64,000 bases of DNA. Source: Rhynchonema sp. JSB1_4. Its lineage: Eukaryota; Nematoda; Chromadorea; Monhysterida; Xyalidae. This document shows positions 41,803 to 55,700 of the stretch, piece by piece. Position 1 is the first letter of the stretch. Every line of letters starts with the position of its first letter. The position numbers were made by a program, and so were the translations under genes. The notes under the pieces are model-generated. The model ran no database searches. It was not told the origin of the DNA and saw nothing but the letters and a program-made list of their open reading frames with translations. Where the stretch lies: positions 1 to 64,000 of the forward strand of contig JASAMV010000238.1 of assembly GCA_030248065.1 (NCBI GenBank), read 5' to 3'.

Positions 41803-42010
41803 CCTGGTAGCAGGATTGTATTGCCCCACCGTGGTTGACTGCGGTGGGCCACCAGACACAAACACTGTCACTGCGATCTACCGCAGTCGGACAGTTGACC
41901 CCCTCCCTCCGGTAGCCTGCAGTCGGCTATACTGAGTTAGGTTAGCAGTCCGTTGGGCTCACAGTTGACCGCCGTCGACCGCGGGGTAGCACAAGAATCC
42001 TGCCACCGGT
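41803..42010. mobile_element. Possible foldback element (GGTAGCAGGATT ends)
   Basis: CTGGTAGCAGGATTGT near 41803 pairs with AGAATCCTGCCACCGG near 42010. In between, GACTGCGGT/ACCGCAGT and TTGACCGCCGTCGACCGCGG words give further pairing. Target duplication not found. Confidence 0.5.
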
Positions 42011-43294
42011 TACGCTGGTTGTTCGGCGATCTGCACAAAACATCGTAGACAGACAAACTCTGCGGGTTTCTGCCCGGCGCTTGAACAACCGCAGTCCGTT
42101 ATGGACTGGCTGACCGTCTTTTATCCACCGCTGGTTTGCCATCCAGTAGGCAAATTTGTGCCCACGCACAAACTTATGTATACAACACCACGTAGTGGCA
42201 CCAACATGACACTACCAAGAGATAATGTTTCGTAGAGCATTACATCGGTGGTGGACAGATAATTGAGTGAAGCCCGTTTGAGCAAGACCATTTTGAGTAT
42301 AAAAAGGAGCAAGAGTTCAGAAGAGCAGAAAAGCGACTGGCCTGACACACAAATCGAATAATTTTGTGCTTTTGGGAAAGATACTGTACGTACCATTTTA
42401 ATCAGTTCTTGTTTAAACTGCTTTTGTTTTTATGACGCCGTTTTGATATGAATACCGGCAATTGGGAGTGCTGGTACATACTGTAGTTCGTGCGCTCCAC
42501 CGTGTTTTCCTTGTCTGGGGTGGTTTTTAGACATTTATGTCCGCAGAAAAGAGAACCATATTTGGAGAGTGCATGCAGTTTCGACCCCTAATAAGGGCAA
42601 GGCAAGCCTAGGCCATACCGAAGCCTGGGCCGTCAGAACAAAAAATAAGTTTGCTTCTCAAACCTGCTTAAAATAAGTTTGCTGCTCAGTGTCCGTCCAC
42701 CATATCGATGATATCAGACCGGCTGGCTGCAACCTACAATACCTCGGCCCCAGATGAGACCATTTTGTTCAGCAGCGGATGTTCCTTCTACATGTGTTTT
42801 TGACCACCGGATAACAGCCCAGCCGACATTTTTATTTTTAATTATGGCACAGAAAACAGCGAAGTTGCGATATGTTAGGAACGGCGCAATTAGTGAAACA
42901 GGAAGCAAAGGCATGAAACACAGGTCGTGCGAGCGAAACAAAAATAGTTCCTGTGTACGGTTATTTTTACTTCATGTAATTGTTTGTTCCCTTAATTTCA
43001 ATCAGACACGTGGTGTAGGTATTCCTAGATTGGAATTGTATGTCAAATCTGGTCTTTCCAAAGAGACATTCACTTGGAGTGATTTGAGTACGGAAAACAT
43101 CGTGTGTACACTGAGTCAGAATATTGTACCGGAAAATTCCGATCAACCCCTCTGTGGGGATCATTTCGGGCTTTGCTGTGGAACGAACAAAAGGCAAATA
43201 AAACGAAACTTGCAGGGACAGATATCGATTTTACTCGGATAACGTCCCCGAATATTCCCAGGGGGTACCTACTCGGCACCCTCCGGTAACTAAC
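42011..43294. other. Intergenic, no supported gene
   Basis: 42260-42345 carries TTGAGCAAGACCATTTTGAG and GAGCAAGAGTTCAGAAGAGC, a fragment of the element at 50362-50650. The plus-strand frame 42754-43242 (162 codons) is open, but I cannot relate it to any family. Confidence 0.4.
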
Positions 43295-43697
43295 GTTGGG
43301 CATATAGTGATGTCTACTATTAAGAAAGGACGTTGCCGCACCATGCTTACGCATAAGGCCCAACATCGCTGAGAAAAAGTTTACATGATGCACCAATATT
43401 CTGACCGAAAAAAATTTTTGAGCGCGAAGAGCCATATTGTAAAGCCGTATAGCTTTTGGGCATGCAAGGACGCCATGCTTGGTCATGTGATGTGGCGCAC
43501 ATGGGATAGTAGCAACCCGCCAGCAAAGGGTTGAAATACTGTAGGTTCGTTTGGCATTGAAACACACGGAATTACTTCATTTAACAATTTTTTCACGAAA
43601 TGCAAGTTTTTAATCTTTTTGGTATTGGTTTTGCGCATCCGGACAACATTTTTTTGCAGAAAGCAATTCTTGGGAAAAAAACGTTTTTGCCCAACCG
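43295..43697. mobile_element. Decayed relative of the ~0.5-kb hAT MITE
   Basis: GTTGGGCAT at 43295 and TTTGCCCAACCG at about 43698 are degraded ends. GGAATTACTTCATTTAAC and the GGGTTGAAA text in between correspond to the interior of the copies at 29667 and 58762. No clear 8-bp duplication. Confidence 0.6.
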
Positions 43698-46088
43698 CTT
43701 GTATATATTGGGTGCATAATGTTGACGCAAGAGAAAACTTTTCGTTTTTATATTGGGCCTGGGAATTAAAAGGAAACGGCCAAAATACAGTGAAAAGCAC
43801 TATGTTTCGGCGCCAGGCACAGAAACAGAATGTGGGCAGCCCGGTGAAATTCAATTTCCCGCGCATCCAATGCTCGCTTGTTTTGACGTCATTCATGCGC
43901 AATCGTTAAGGTTGAGTGAAACTGAAAACAATCAACCGGTAAACGACGGGGAATATCGCTCCCACAAGGTCGGTATTGTGCACAGTTGACGTGACCAATC
44001 AACTTTCCCGGTCACGTATCCCCGGGCTTACAATAACAAATAACAAGGAAATTCATTTTACAACAACATTACCTTTATTGCAACATCTTAAGCTCATTGT
44101 TATTGCAAAAGTCCAAGACAAAAATTTCGATCATGTGTTGTATCTGGGTGTTCGCTTTCGGTGGACTTACCTGATATACCCAGAAAAAAACTTTCTGTGA
44201 AGTAAATAAACATTTTACCTCCACGAAATTGCAACAATGTCTGTTGAAATGAAATAAGCTATAGACAGTTTCGACCAGTATACATTTGAAAAACATCAAG
44301 GGGGCAAAAATGGAATCGAAAAAAACTGCGTCTTGCGAGCAGAAGATGGCTAGTCACATGGTTGACGGCGCAATTTGGTCAGGATCAAAGCAAATATGGG
44401 GCTGCAAACGAACAAAAAACCATCATCGAAATACGACAGATTCAATGTGGCGTTTTATGCTTACCGGGTGGAACAGCAATGTATGAATAAACAGGGATAA
44501 TTTGGACATATTCGAAATATGAATTTTCCGAAGAACATAATTTATTGTGGCTCGACCTAAGAACTCATTCCACACAACGCAAAGTCATTTCACAAGTTGC
44601 TTGTTTCTTCTCAGCGTCTGCTTTTCTACGCTTTTTACTCCCACAATCCTAAACAAAAAGAAACCCAATCTGAAACAGGGAATGACTGCGTGCGTGCGTT
44701 GCGGGGCCAACCACTTAACCGCTCTGCTGGCTTCAATAGCAAGTCATTCGGAACAAGTTCATTTCCTCTGAAAGGCGCGCGCGCGGAAACTGGCTCGGTG
44801 CTGCCTGCCAGCTTTCCACTTTCTTCATTCACTTTGGCGATTTATTTCATTCCGGACATTTTGGCGAACCAGCTCGAACCTCGGCTCACTAATATACTGT
44901 TGTACCACCTGGCAATGCCAGTTTTCTTGACCGGCTATGACCGTAAAAACGTTACAGTAATGTTTCACTCCAACTGTCATGGAAAGTATAATACAGATGC
45001 ACAGGCACTTCAGCAAAAAATGAGCTTGAGATTAGAGAAAATAAAGAAGGGTGCGCAACCTATCATGCTCTCCTCACAGCGATTGGTTGAAAAAGTGAAA
45101 TTTTGTCATAATCGCACAAAACCTGCAAAGAAAACCAGACATCTGACAACCGTCTGATTGGAAGTTCCTAACCAGTTTTGCCAAACCAACACAAAACACC
45201 TCACAGCTGAATGCGCATAACAATTGCAGATCTACTCACAATAAGTTCAAGCTGCGGATCGCGCGACGAGCGAGTGCAACTGCGATGCATTGGTGGCGGT
45301 GGTTCACCTGGTGTTCAGCACATAAAGTTCGGTAGTGCACTTCGCCAAATGCGGTGCACGCGCTGTGTGTGGTGCAACCTGGATGCATGGCAGTGCGTCG
45401 TGGCAATTGAATATGGCTGGGTATTTATAACTTTGCGGAAGTCCGTCACAGAAAGAAATGCAAAGCGCTCGCATAAGTTTTGGTTTGCCGGCACTTTCTC
45501 TCTCTTTTCAAATGGGCCTCTTTTGAAAGAGCCGCTTGCTGCGCTCATACAGCGTCATGATGAAAACCGGTCAAGATTTGATTTTGGTCTGTTTGTCTGG
45601 GCTAGACCAATCACGAGAAGGTCTCACTTGACATTATCATATGTGCATTTTGCGATGGTTTCCCAACCCAAACCTGCATGTTCGGTCTCAGCATAAACTT
45701 GAAAGCCTCCTGGATACCGGAATTGAAAAGGCCAAGCCTTGGTATGTATATGTTTAGTTCCGGCATCCGAAAATTCCGGATTCAAAACCTCACGGGATAC
45801 CGTGCACAAATGACATTGGCATCATGAAAATTGAGATATCCAGCACGATAGTCCTACACAATGTGCTTACCGCATATGTAGATGCATGCGAGCTCGATGA
45901 TGTTTCACGTATACGCGTATACATGCACGCACCTGCAGAAGGAACTTCGCATTCTTGACAGTTTGCTATTCTGCTACATTGTACATGCAACGCAAAGATT
46001 GTTCATTTCCACTACCGACCTGCGCAAAGGAAGCTCACACTATCCACTTCCTACCGCACCTTTCTGTTTGCTGTATGTAGGTTACCTA
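43698..46088. other. Intergenic; two long unexplained plus-strand frames
   Basis: Frames at 44597-45157 (186 codons) and 45211-45696 (161 codons) are open with no repeats inside, but have no domain I recognise and no spliced neighbours. They are probably chance and are noted only because of their length. Confidence 0.3.
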
Positions 46089-46299
46089 GAGTGGATTTTT
46101 CGAAACGGTGTAAAGGTCAGTTGGGCGTAAAGGTCGGCGTAAAGTTCGGTCGAAAGCTCGGTCGGCATAGCTCGGTGTAAACGTGAAACATTGCCTGTTA
46201 TTATTCATTGGAATGTTTCAAGTTTACACCGAGGTCTATCACACTGAGCTGTCGACCGAGCTTTCCACCGACCTTTACACCGTTTCGAAAATATCACCC
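46089..46299. mobile_element. Palindromic MITE family 1, copy 3
   Basis: About 211 bp. Left end GAGTGGATTTTTCGAAACGG, right end CCGTTTCGAAAATATCACCC. It lacks part of the right arm present in copies 1 and 2. No 3-bp duplication (CTA versus GCA). Confidence 0.85.
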
Positions 46300-46306
46300 G
46301 CAGTAT

Positions 46307-46468
46307 CAAGGGCGGATTCAGGGTGGAGCAACAAGGGCCATAGCACCATAGTCCGGGCCAAATTCCAAACAAGCACCAGATAAAAATAGCTTTTCAAAAA
46401 ATGGAACAAGCACTAAATAAATGACTTTTTGCATTTGCCTTCCTTGGCCAAAAGCTGGATCCGCCACT
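46307..46468. mobile_element. Short hAT-like element (CAAGGGCGGATTCAG)
   Basis: Same ends as 25416-25799 (CAAGGGCGGATTCAG / CTGGATCCGCCACTG) with matching AAGCACYRGATAAAAATG text inside. Flanks CGCAGTAT and CCTGGTAT match at 5 of 8 positions. Confidence 0.7.
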
Positions 46469-47380
<912 letters not shown>

Positions 47381-48266
47381 AGGGCCTGATTTCAGAGTGG
47401 GTTTAAAAAAATAAAAACAATACTGTGAAAAATGGCTTCATTTGCAAACTTTTAAGAAGTATGTAAGTCCACTTTTTATCATGGCTTTTTACTTTTTCGT
47501 CATTTTCTCGACTTTTAAGGTAAAAGGCATGTTTTTGGGTCGATAATGCACAAACACAGAAAACAGACTCGAGTCATAGTCGAAGCGATCAGATCACAAG
47601 TGCTCGATGCAAACATGCAAGTCCGCGGAAAAGTTCTCTTTTATGACGCTCAAGCATTGGTAACCAATGTATCATGATTTCATCTACATATATTTCATAC
47701 TTGAAGAAACCAACCTTGAAAAAAGTCATTTTTAAAAGAAATAAAAATTTTTTAAAGTTCGATAATAAAAAAGTTTTAATCCAACCCTGGGTGGTTCCTT
47801 GTTGGCCTTTTTGGTATGGCAGAACATCCGGTTGCGGGCTGCGAATGATTGAAAGACCGCGTGTGTGATGACACGTTCAATCACTATGTGTTATGTATTA
47901 AATTGCATGGCGTATTCATAGGCGTTTCAACAAGCATTACACACGGTCAGCGAGAATGCACCAGGCGCCATCACCAAAACCACCAAAGACCAAACTGCTG
48001 GTTTATGCTCATTGCATACGGTATACTTGTCTTTACTCCGATGTGTTTTCCGTGATAATCTCTTCTTTTTTGCGTGCGTGTTGCGCTATCAGGGCATTCG
48101 GTTTTATTCAGACAATGTTGATCAAACATAGCATAACCCCTGCCGCCATCGTATATGAGCATGGACAAGACAGCGAAGGGAAACAGTGAGTTTTCAAAAC
48201 ACGAGATATGCTTGTTCGTGGAAGTGCAGGCGCTAGCCTAAATCCCAAGCGTACGGCCAAGCCAAG
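47381..48266. other. Intergenic, no supported gene
   Basis: TCCAACCCTGG at about 47781 preceded by A/T-rich text resembles one end of the CAGGGTTGG element family, without a partner. Confidence 0.4.
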
Positions 48267-48445
48267 TATTCCGCGACTTTTCAGGCCCGGAGGTTCAGGC
48301 CCGACCTTTTCAGGCCCAGTTTTGCAGGCCCGGCCGATTCAGACCCAGCGTATTTGACCCATTTATAGGCTTAGACTTAGGCTCTAGCCGGGTCTGAATC
48401 GGCCGGGCCTGGCCCGGGGCCTCGGGACTGAACCGTCGCAGAATA
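48267..48445. mobile_element. Small GGCCC-rich MITE, copy 2
   Basis: Reverse-oriented copy of 30242-30405: ends TATTCCGCGACTTTTCAGG and GTCGCAGAATA. Flanks AAGCCAAG / CAGCCAAG match at 7 of 8 positions. Confidence 0.75.
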
Positions 48446-50361
48446 CAGCCAAGCCTGAGCCCAAACCCAATATTGCGGGTTGATGTCAAAACACCGTTTT
48501 TTCACCCGCCGTTTCTCAGTGCCCCATCGTCGTCGTATGTATTATACGTTATGCTTGCTGTGTCCCTATCGGAAATGAATACAAAAATTCACTAAAAAGT
48601 GTAATGCATATGGGCCCGGTCAGTAATACATGAACGCTGTGTGAAATGCTGGATATTATCCTAGCGCAAATACATACATACATAAGGAATATTTAACAGA
48701 TGGTTTGACTGTCTATAATCCCCATACCACCAACATGGGTCAGCTGTGCATGTGTGTGGTTTTTGGTTTATTCTGATGTAGGTGACGCAAGTGAATAATG
48801 CAGTAATCACTCATTATTCTACGTTATAATGGTCACACGTGAACGCAATGCATCAACTACATCACAATAAGCCACCGGACGGCTGCACCATTGCTGTGGC
48901 TTATCACGGTCGTGATGAACTCCGCATAACATAATTTCGATGTAAACGTTTGGTACCAACAGTGAAAAAACGTACTTTCATCGGGTGCACAAACATTGCT
49001 TCGTCTTTTGTATTCCATTTTAACAGCATAGCGCTGGAGCTTGGAACGCCTTTCTCGATTCGTAACAGTTTAGCAAGATTTTGCAAAATTTTTGCTAATG
49101 AATAAAAAGAGCGCGTTGTGCTTCTGCAGATCGAGCCAAAATATATTGCGCAAAGATACTAATGTTGCTGCAACGTCATGTTCTTTTGGCTCATAATACC
49201 CAGCGTATTCATGAAATACAAGTACAATGTATAATTATAGCCCTTGACAATTTTATAAAACTACGGAATCAATTTATGTCGCCTTTTTTTCCAAACAGCA
49301 ACCAAACAAGATGCAGCATGCTTGAGTCATAATGTCAATACAAATCACCGCAGACATGTCTAATTTGTTGCTTCGGACAGCTGTTTTCGCAGACAAACAG
49401 TTTTCGTCGTAAGTTTGTGTTTTAGTGCTCGGACGTAAAATATAGTGAAAAAACATATATGTACATACTGTACATAGCTGATGTCATTCAAGTTTTTATT
49501 CATGATTTAGTCAGCACAAACATTGAAGTTTTGTCACTAGTTAATACTTGCAAATAAATATGTGTTGACCTTTTCCCGAACTTGCGCATATTTTTGTCTT
49601 TATGGTCGGTAGTTTTCCACGAGCATATTTTCGGTCCACCCTCTTTAAAACTCAAATTTGTACCCTCATGTTTTTTTGAATTTGTATTTGAATTTCGAAT
49701 TTGTAAACTCATGAAGTCAGATGGTTTTCAAACACTACCAGTGTTTTTTCTGCATGATGCGGGTAAAAAAGCGCGGTGAAAAGAAGCATAGGGGCCGAAA
49801 ACGCAAGTCCATGTTTGTGAGGCTTGGAGATTGGGCTCAGGTTTAGATTTTGGATTAGTCTTTGGCTTGGCTTAAATCTACACTTTATATATAAAACACC
49901 CTCAAACTGTCCATTTTTTAAAATAAATAGCTGTTTTTTCACCGCTATTTTACCCGCCAGACGTTTCGTCCCGTCGTTGTGAGGACAGTAGAGTCGGCAG
50001 CACAGTGGCGCTTTGCATCGTAACTTTTTTGCACATATTTTATAAAAATGTGTCTGTCCGATGAAATGAATGGTCTTCTTTATTTGAGCTGTGTGTCGTC
50101 CCATCTTTCGTCATGTACATTTTACTATTGCGGCAAACCAGTTTATTTTTTGAGTGAACTCGAATACCAAGAGGGTTCCGGGTCCCGGGTTGCTGTTCCG
50201 TCACCGGCGTTCCGAACTGTTTGCTTTGTGTCAAAACATGACAACTGCAGTGCTTAAATACGCGTGTAGTCGAACCGACCTGAAAAGGTTCTTTACAATG
50301 CTCAACGTTGCAGTACGGGTGCATTGTGAATACCCAAAAATAGCTTCCAGTTGCATAACTG
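48446..50361. other. Intergenic, no supported gene
   Basis: No exon with family features. A short TTTGAATTTGTATTTGAATTT tail-like phrase at about 49674. Confidence 0.4.
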
Positions 50362-50650
50362 CGGACGGGCAATTGAGCAAAGCACATTTGAGCAAGACCA
50401 CTTTGAGCAATTGAAAAAGAGCAGAGTCCAAAATAGCAGAGCCTAAGAACAAATAGGCCTAAGCCTAAGCCTAAGCCCCAACACAAAACTAATCTTAAGT
50501 GTAACCCTAAGGCTAAGCCTAAACCTGATACCAAAATCAGCCTAAGCCTAAGCCGTTGGAACAAAATAAGTGCTCTGCTCTTTTGGCCCTGCTCTTTTTC
50601 ATTTGCTCAAAGTGGTCTTGCTCAAATGTGCTTTGCTCAATTGTCCGGCC
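50362..50650. mobile_element. Inverted-end element carrying TTAGGC-like hexamers
   Basis: Ends GGGCAATTGAGCAAAGCACA and TGTGCTTTGCTCAATTGTCC, arms of about 75 bp with TTTGAGCAAGACCACTTTGA. Between the arms are degenerate CCTAAG/CCTAAGC words in both strands' sense (50457-50556). Confidence 0.75.
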
Positions 50651-52754
50651 ACCTGTATAACACCCTGTACACACGCATGCTTGCACAGCCGCCTGATCGG
50701 TTTGGTTTGGTGCGTTTCTGAACCGCAATCTGTATTGAGATGAGTAACTACTGATGTTTTTGCAGTTGATGTCTGTGTTACGAATTCGGTGGATCCGATC
50801 CGAATGTGTCATAAGACTTGATCACCAACTTTAGTTCCAAAAAGACGAGGTTGTAGTAATTTGTGGATTGTCAAGTATTCCAAACTGGTAACAGCACGTG
50901 CGCTATGTAGTATGTATAGACGCGTACTACTATGACTTGGGAAGCAAAAAAATGCAAACTTGTACTTTTCGGCCCGCACACGCGATGTTTTGATGTAACA
51001 GTGATTGATGGTATAGAAGTATGGAATGCTGCGTGTGTGCTGTGTTGAATCAATCAACGTTATTGCCAACTGTGGGTTGGTGTATTTTTGGATGTCGTGG
51101 GTACCAGGGCAATTTCGCACAGATCTCGCACGAATTCCGTGAGCTTCTCTGCACCCAACTGTAATGGCCGTTTCGAATGTAAATACTTATAAATGTGATC
51201 ATCCACTCTAAGTGTACTCTACAGTGTGTGTCCTTCAAAACTTGTGTGTACATGTTACTATTGTGCTGCAGTTATGCGCACATTCTACTGGTTTGCACCC
51301 ATTTGGCTCTGTGTTTGGGCTGTATCGTATTTGCTGCCAGATCAACCTAACCATACTTGCTTACTACCAGTTGTGATGTGAGTGTAGTAACGGGAATTTA
51401 TCCTGCCCATTTTGGTGTGCAGTACACATCGACATGAGACGGGAATATATTTTTATTTTTTTGGATAAAAACGCGTCTAATTGCTGAAATCAAAGGAACA
51501 CAAAATCGAAAATTTCCTGTTCCATCTTTAAATTTAGTTTGCGCTGGCCACTGATTACGCATGCATGACAGCAATGACCGCTTTGTGGTGTTGCCCACAA
51601 ATTTTCAAAAATATTGGGGATATTCCAGAAAATCTGGCGTGCAAAAACTGTGCTCAAACCATCCCGCGGCGCGATATTGTGATTGTGGATTTATAGGTGT
51701 AACTGTGCATTTTGCCAACTTTGGTAATCCGATGTGCTCTGGCCACCACAAGTGTGTTCAGCGCATCTGATGTTGCCTGCGCATAATGCTGTTTGTGTTG
51801 TGTATCTAATATCTGCGCTTTTGGATTTATCTCTCAGATTTTGCTCGGTGCGAATTCAGAATTTGGGTTCAGATACACGGTATCAGTTTTGACGCAGTTT
51901 TACCATGTGACTACAAAAGTAGGACTCAGTGGTTCAATTGTAATATACAGTGCACAATCCGATATGATACTGTTCAGCAGATATTACAGCACATCACTTT
52001 AGTTTGTAACAGAGATAACCGCAATCCTCCAGATTTTGTTTGGACTGATTTTTTCAGCGTTATGCAAACCACATCATGTGTTGAAGATAATTTTGTGAGC
52101 CTCTTTTTTACTTCCACTGTTCGTTTATAAAAAAATACTGGTTTGGTTACCTTGGTTAATAAAAATGACATCATCATTTAGCGCCCTGCTGCCGCCCTCG
52201 ACTGTAGAATCAGATCATTTTGTTTGTTTGAAGTTCTTTGTGGCCAACTGCAATATGCTTGTTGTGCCTGATTCTTGGTTGGTGCGTAATTTTGTGCATT
52301 GTCCGGAACATTAAAAGTTGATGTAGAGAACTGTAGATATTGACTACCACGTAGGTTATATGAAACGTCAAAAAGCCCAGAAATGTACCCAGTTCTTTAG
52401 CGTTCAGGAAATTGGTTCAGGCAGGTTGGTTCTCTGGTACTCTGGTTCAGGCCTCGATAAGTAGCGTTTGAACCAAGCAGCCTGTATAATGCACAATATT
52501 GCACATACTGTATGTAACATATAGGTCTGCGTTGTGTGAGCTCGGCCCAAATTACAGTATACGCACCAGGCCTCACTGAAGCATCGGTTTCAACTATTAA
52601 GGAGTCTTACGGAGCTTTTCGAAACCGATGGCGGACTTGAAATGTCACACAACACCGATGGACTGACTTTGCAGTTGCTTTCAGCAAACACTTGTACTTC
52701 GGCAAGTAAAGAATTCGACGATAATCAACAAAATCCAAACAATCTGACACAAAA
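50651..52754. other. Intergenic, no supported gene
   Basis: Nothing recognised. The last part is presumably promoter and 5' UTR of the FAX gene starting at 52755. Confidence 0.4.
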
Positions 52755-55700
52755 ATGCCGTCACTTCTCAAGCCCGACTTTGAGAAGGACGTTGTCTACT
52801 TGGTACAATTCCCACGCGCAAAGTGTACCATCAGCTTCTCGCCCTACAGCTTGAAGGTGGAAACGTTCCTGAGAATGTTCGACCTTAAATATGAGGTTGA
52901 CCAAACGTTTGGCTGAAGCATTTTTTTCCAGAAAGTTGCTGTAATTTTTTAAATTATTGAGCTTTGAATCTGCGATGAGGAATTTGCTACCTTATTGTAA
53001 TATTCGTGTTGACACATCCGCAACATAGCTTATTTTGTTGCGATTCAGTTTCAAGGGACCGCATTTGTTTTTCGAAATTTCAGAATATCGACAACAAATT
53101 CCAAAAAATGTCCGTCAGGAAACAGGCACCGTTCGTTGAGTTCAACGGCCAACACATTCCGGACAGCGACGTATGTACGATTGCATTTTTAAACTTGTCT
53201 TATCGGATTTATAAATTTTTGTTTTCAGACTTATCCGTAGAACAAGTTTCAAAAAAAAACAAAAAACATATTTCAGTTGATTATCGACACTCTGTGCAAG
53301 CATTTCAATCTCAAGGACGCACAGCCCAAAACGGACGACGAACAGTGGCAGACACGCGCGTTGTCGAAGTTGTTGGATCAGTCGCTCATCTGGTAGGTAC
53401 ATATACTGTATTTGCGACGAAAACTTGTCTTTTGACAGCTGTCAAACCTGACTATCGCATCGGATCTGTCATGATATCAATTCGATAACATATGAGTGTA
53501 TCTATCGGGCCGGACCAGTTCGTCCCGATCGTTACCGTTCATTATCAGCGTTACCTTTTTCATACCCAAATTATGAGAATGCATGCTCTGTCATCGATAA
53601 AGTCCGGTTCTAAACAAAATTCAGACTTTTGCTGCGGGACCTGACAATTTGCCAAATTTGATATGGCCACGTGGTCGGACGTGTTTATAGCTGCACGGGG
53701 CCATCAGGTGCAACCGTGCTGGTGTCACGGACAAAACAGCGGGGCCATAACAGCGGTTTTCGAATTTCAGAACCCATTTAAATGGATGTGCGCTGAGGAC
53801 AGTGTAGGCCTAAGCCTAAGCCCAAAGCCCAACCATAAGCCCAATCCTAAACTCAAGCCTAAGCCTAGTCACAAAGATAAACTACCTTCCCGGTGTCTTG
53901 TTCGTACCCAGTGTTCGAACGGGATTCATTTTTAATCCCGGGATCGGGATCGGGATTGTGATCAAGAAAGTGTCGGGATCGGGATCGGGATCGGGATCCC
54001 GGTTTTGAAAACCCGGGATCCCGGGATCGGGATCGGGATTGACCAGATAGTCCAAAGGCAATTGTTTTTATCATTTTATGCATAAGATGCGCGTTAATGT
54101 CACAGACAACCATGAAACATGTTTATCACACTTGGATAAACACCCGGAACAGTGATTAAAGCCCATTGAAAATCGAGAATAGCTGATGACGGATAAGTTC
54201 AAAGATCATAATTGTAGTCGATCAATGGCAAAGCCTTTGACAAAGACAGGCATTTCACCATGTTCTGGTTTAAAGCAGTATTTTTTGCCATCAAACAAAT
54301 CAGCTGCACTGGAAAACAGCTGTTCAGAAGGCACGCTCGTAAGCGGAGCGCTTAGATATTTGGAAGCTAGACGTGCCAGTCGCGGAAACTTTGTCTGATT
54401 TGTTGCCCACCATGACACCATTTCCTCGAAACTGAGTCACTTCGTTCGATGCAACTTTGTGTAACCGTTCAGTTCTAGCTCGACTTGTTCGCGAGTGGTG
54501 GTGGTTGCGGTTTCATCACGCTTGGAATCAGCCGTCGAGCACCTCTTAGGGGCGCGGCCACGCAAACACGATTGTGGGCCGCGGGTCAGCAATAATTCTA
54601 TGTCCAATGACCGCCCCGCGTTTGCATGGCCGCACTAGCGGGTCGCGGTTTGCGGGTCACTTGAAACTTTTATTTAGCCATTACACACAAAAATGAATCA
54701 ATCAGCGCTGGGCTACGGCACGTCTGCGACGTTAGCTCAACGCTGATGGGTTAATTTTTGTGTGTTGCAGCCAAACAAATGTTTCAAGTGACCCGCAAAC
54801 CGCGACCCGCAAGTGCGGCATGCAAACGCGGGGCGGTTGTTGGACATATAGAGTATTTTTCTGACCCGCGACCCGCGCCCACGTTTGCATGGCCGCGCCC
54901 TTACAACAGCTTGGCGAATTATGATTGCATAATTTTTTACTTTTTGTTCTCAAAACTTAATCCCGATCCCGGTACTTTTTTGGGCGGGATCGGGATCGGG
55001 ATCGGGATTGACTTTTTCAAAATGACGGGATCGGGATCGGGATCAGAAAAAGGGCCCGGGATCCCGGGATCGGGATCGGGATCGGGATCCCGTTCGAACA
55101 CTGTCGTACCCTTCGCGCTGACGATGTCCTGACGGAAACATCGCTTCAGTGCACAATCTTAAACACTCCGCGTAATTATTAGATGCCAAACAATTATTAG
55201 ACACCAATCCTAGACACTAATCAATCCGTTGATGTTTCACGCAGGGCCATCGCATACGACCGAGCCAAGAATCTGAAGGATACATTGTTCCACAAGGAGG
55301 GCTGGGGTGAGAAACTGCCAGCGCCAATGAAGTACTTGAAACCAGTCCTGCTCTGGAAATTCACTGGATTGGTTTGTAATCCTTTGTTCCGGTTTTTTAT
55401 GTACAGGGTAAGTGAAAGTGCACAGCATAGCCCTACTTTCTCGACATCTTGAAGTCATGTATCACCATCGCAGAGTATGCTCTCTATAAGCTGCCCTCAA
55501 TAAATACATACAATTTTCTCGCCGTCTGCCGCTAGCTACGCATTTGTAAGTTGGTGCCTACCACTTTTGACTCAACTGACGACTTTGGTGAATGACGGTT
55601 CAGTGGAGATTGACTGGGTACTGCCTTTTCCAATCATGTCGCCATAAAGTAGGGCGGACTGTTAATGTTTCAGCTGAAGAGCCGACTACAAAGTCAGGGT

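Larger units (their letters stand above)
53909..55103. mobile_element. hAT transposon with GGGATC-array ends, 1.2 kb
   Basis: Ends CAGTGTTCGAACGGGAT and ATCCCGTTCGAACACTG. Flanks share TCGTACC (7 bp; 8 if the terminal C is counted). Both subterminal regions (53935-54043, 54959-55090) are arrays of GGGATC words. hAT transposases typically bind short subterminal repeats, so these are candidate binding sites. It holds a transposase remnant (54206-54421) and a nested foldback element (54550-54900). Confidence 0.88.

Noticed and set aside
44597..45696. Two long plus-strand frames (186 and 161 codons)
   Set aside because: No recognisable domain, no splice context, no support beyond length; kept only as a note.
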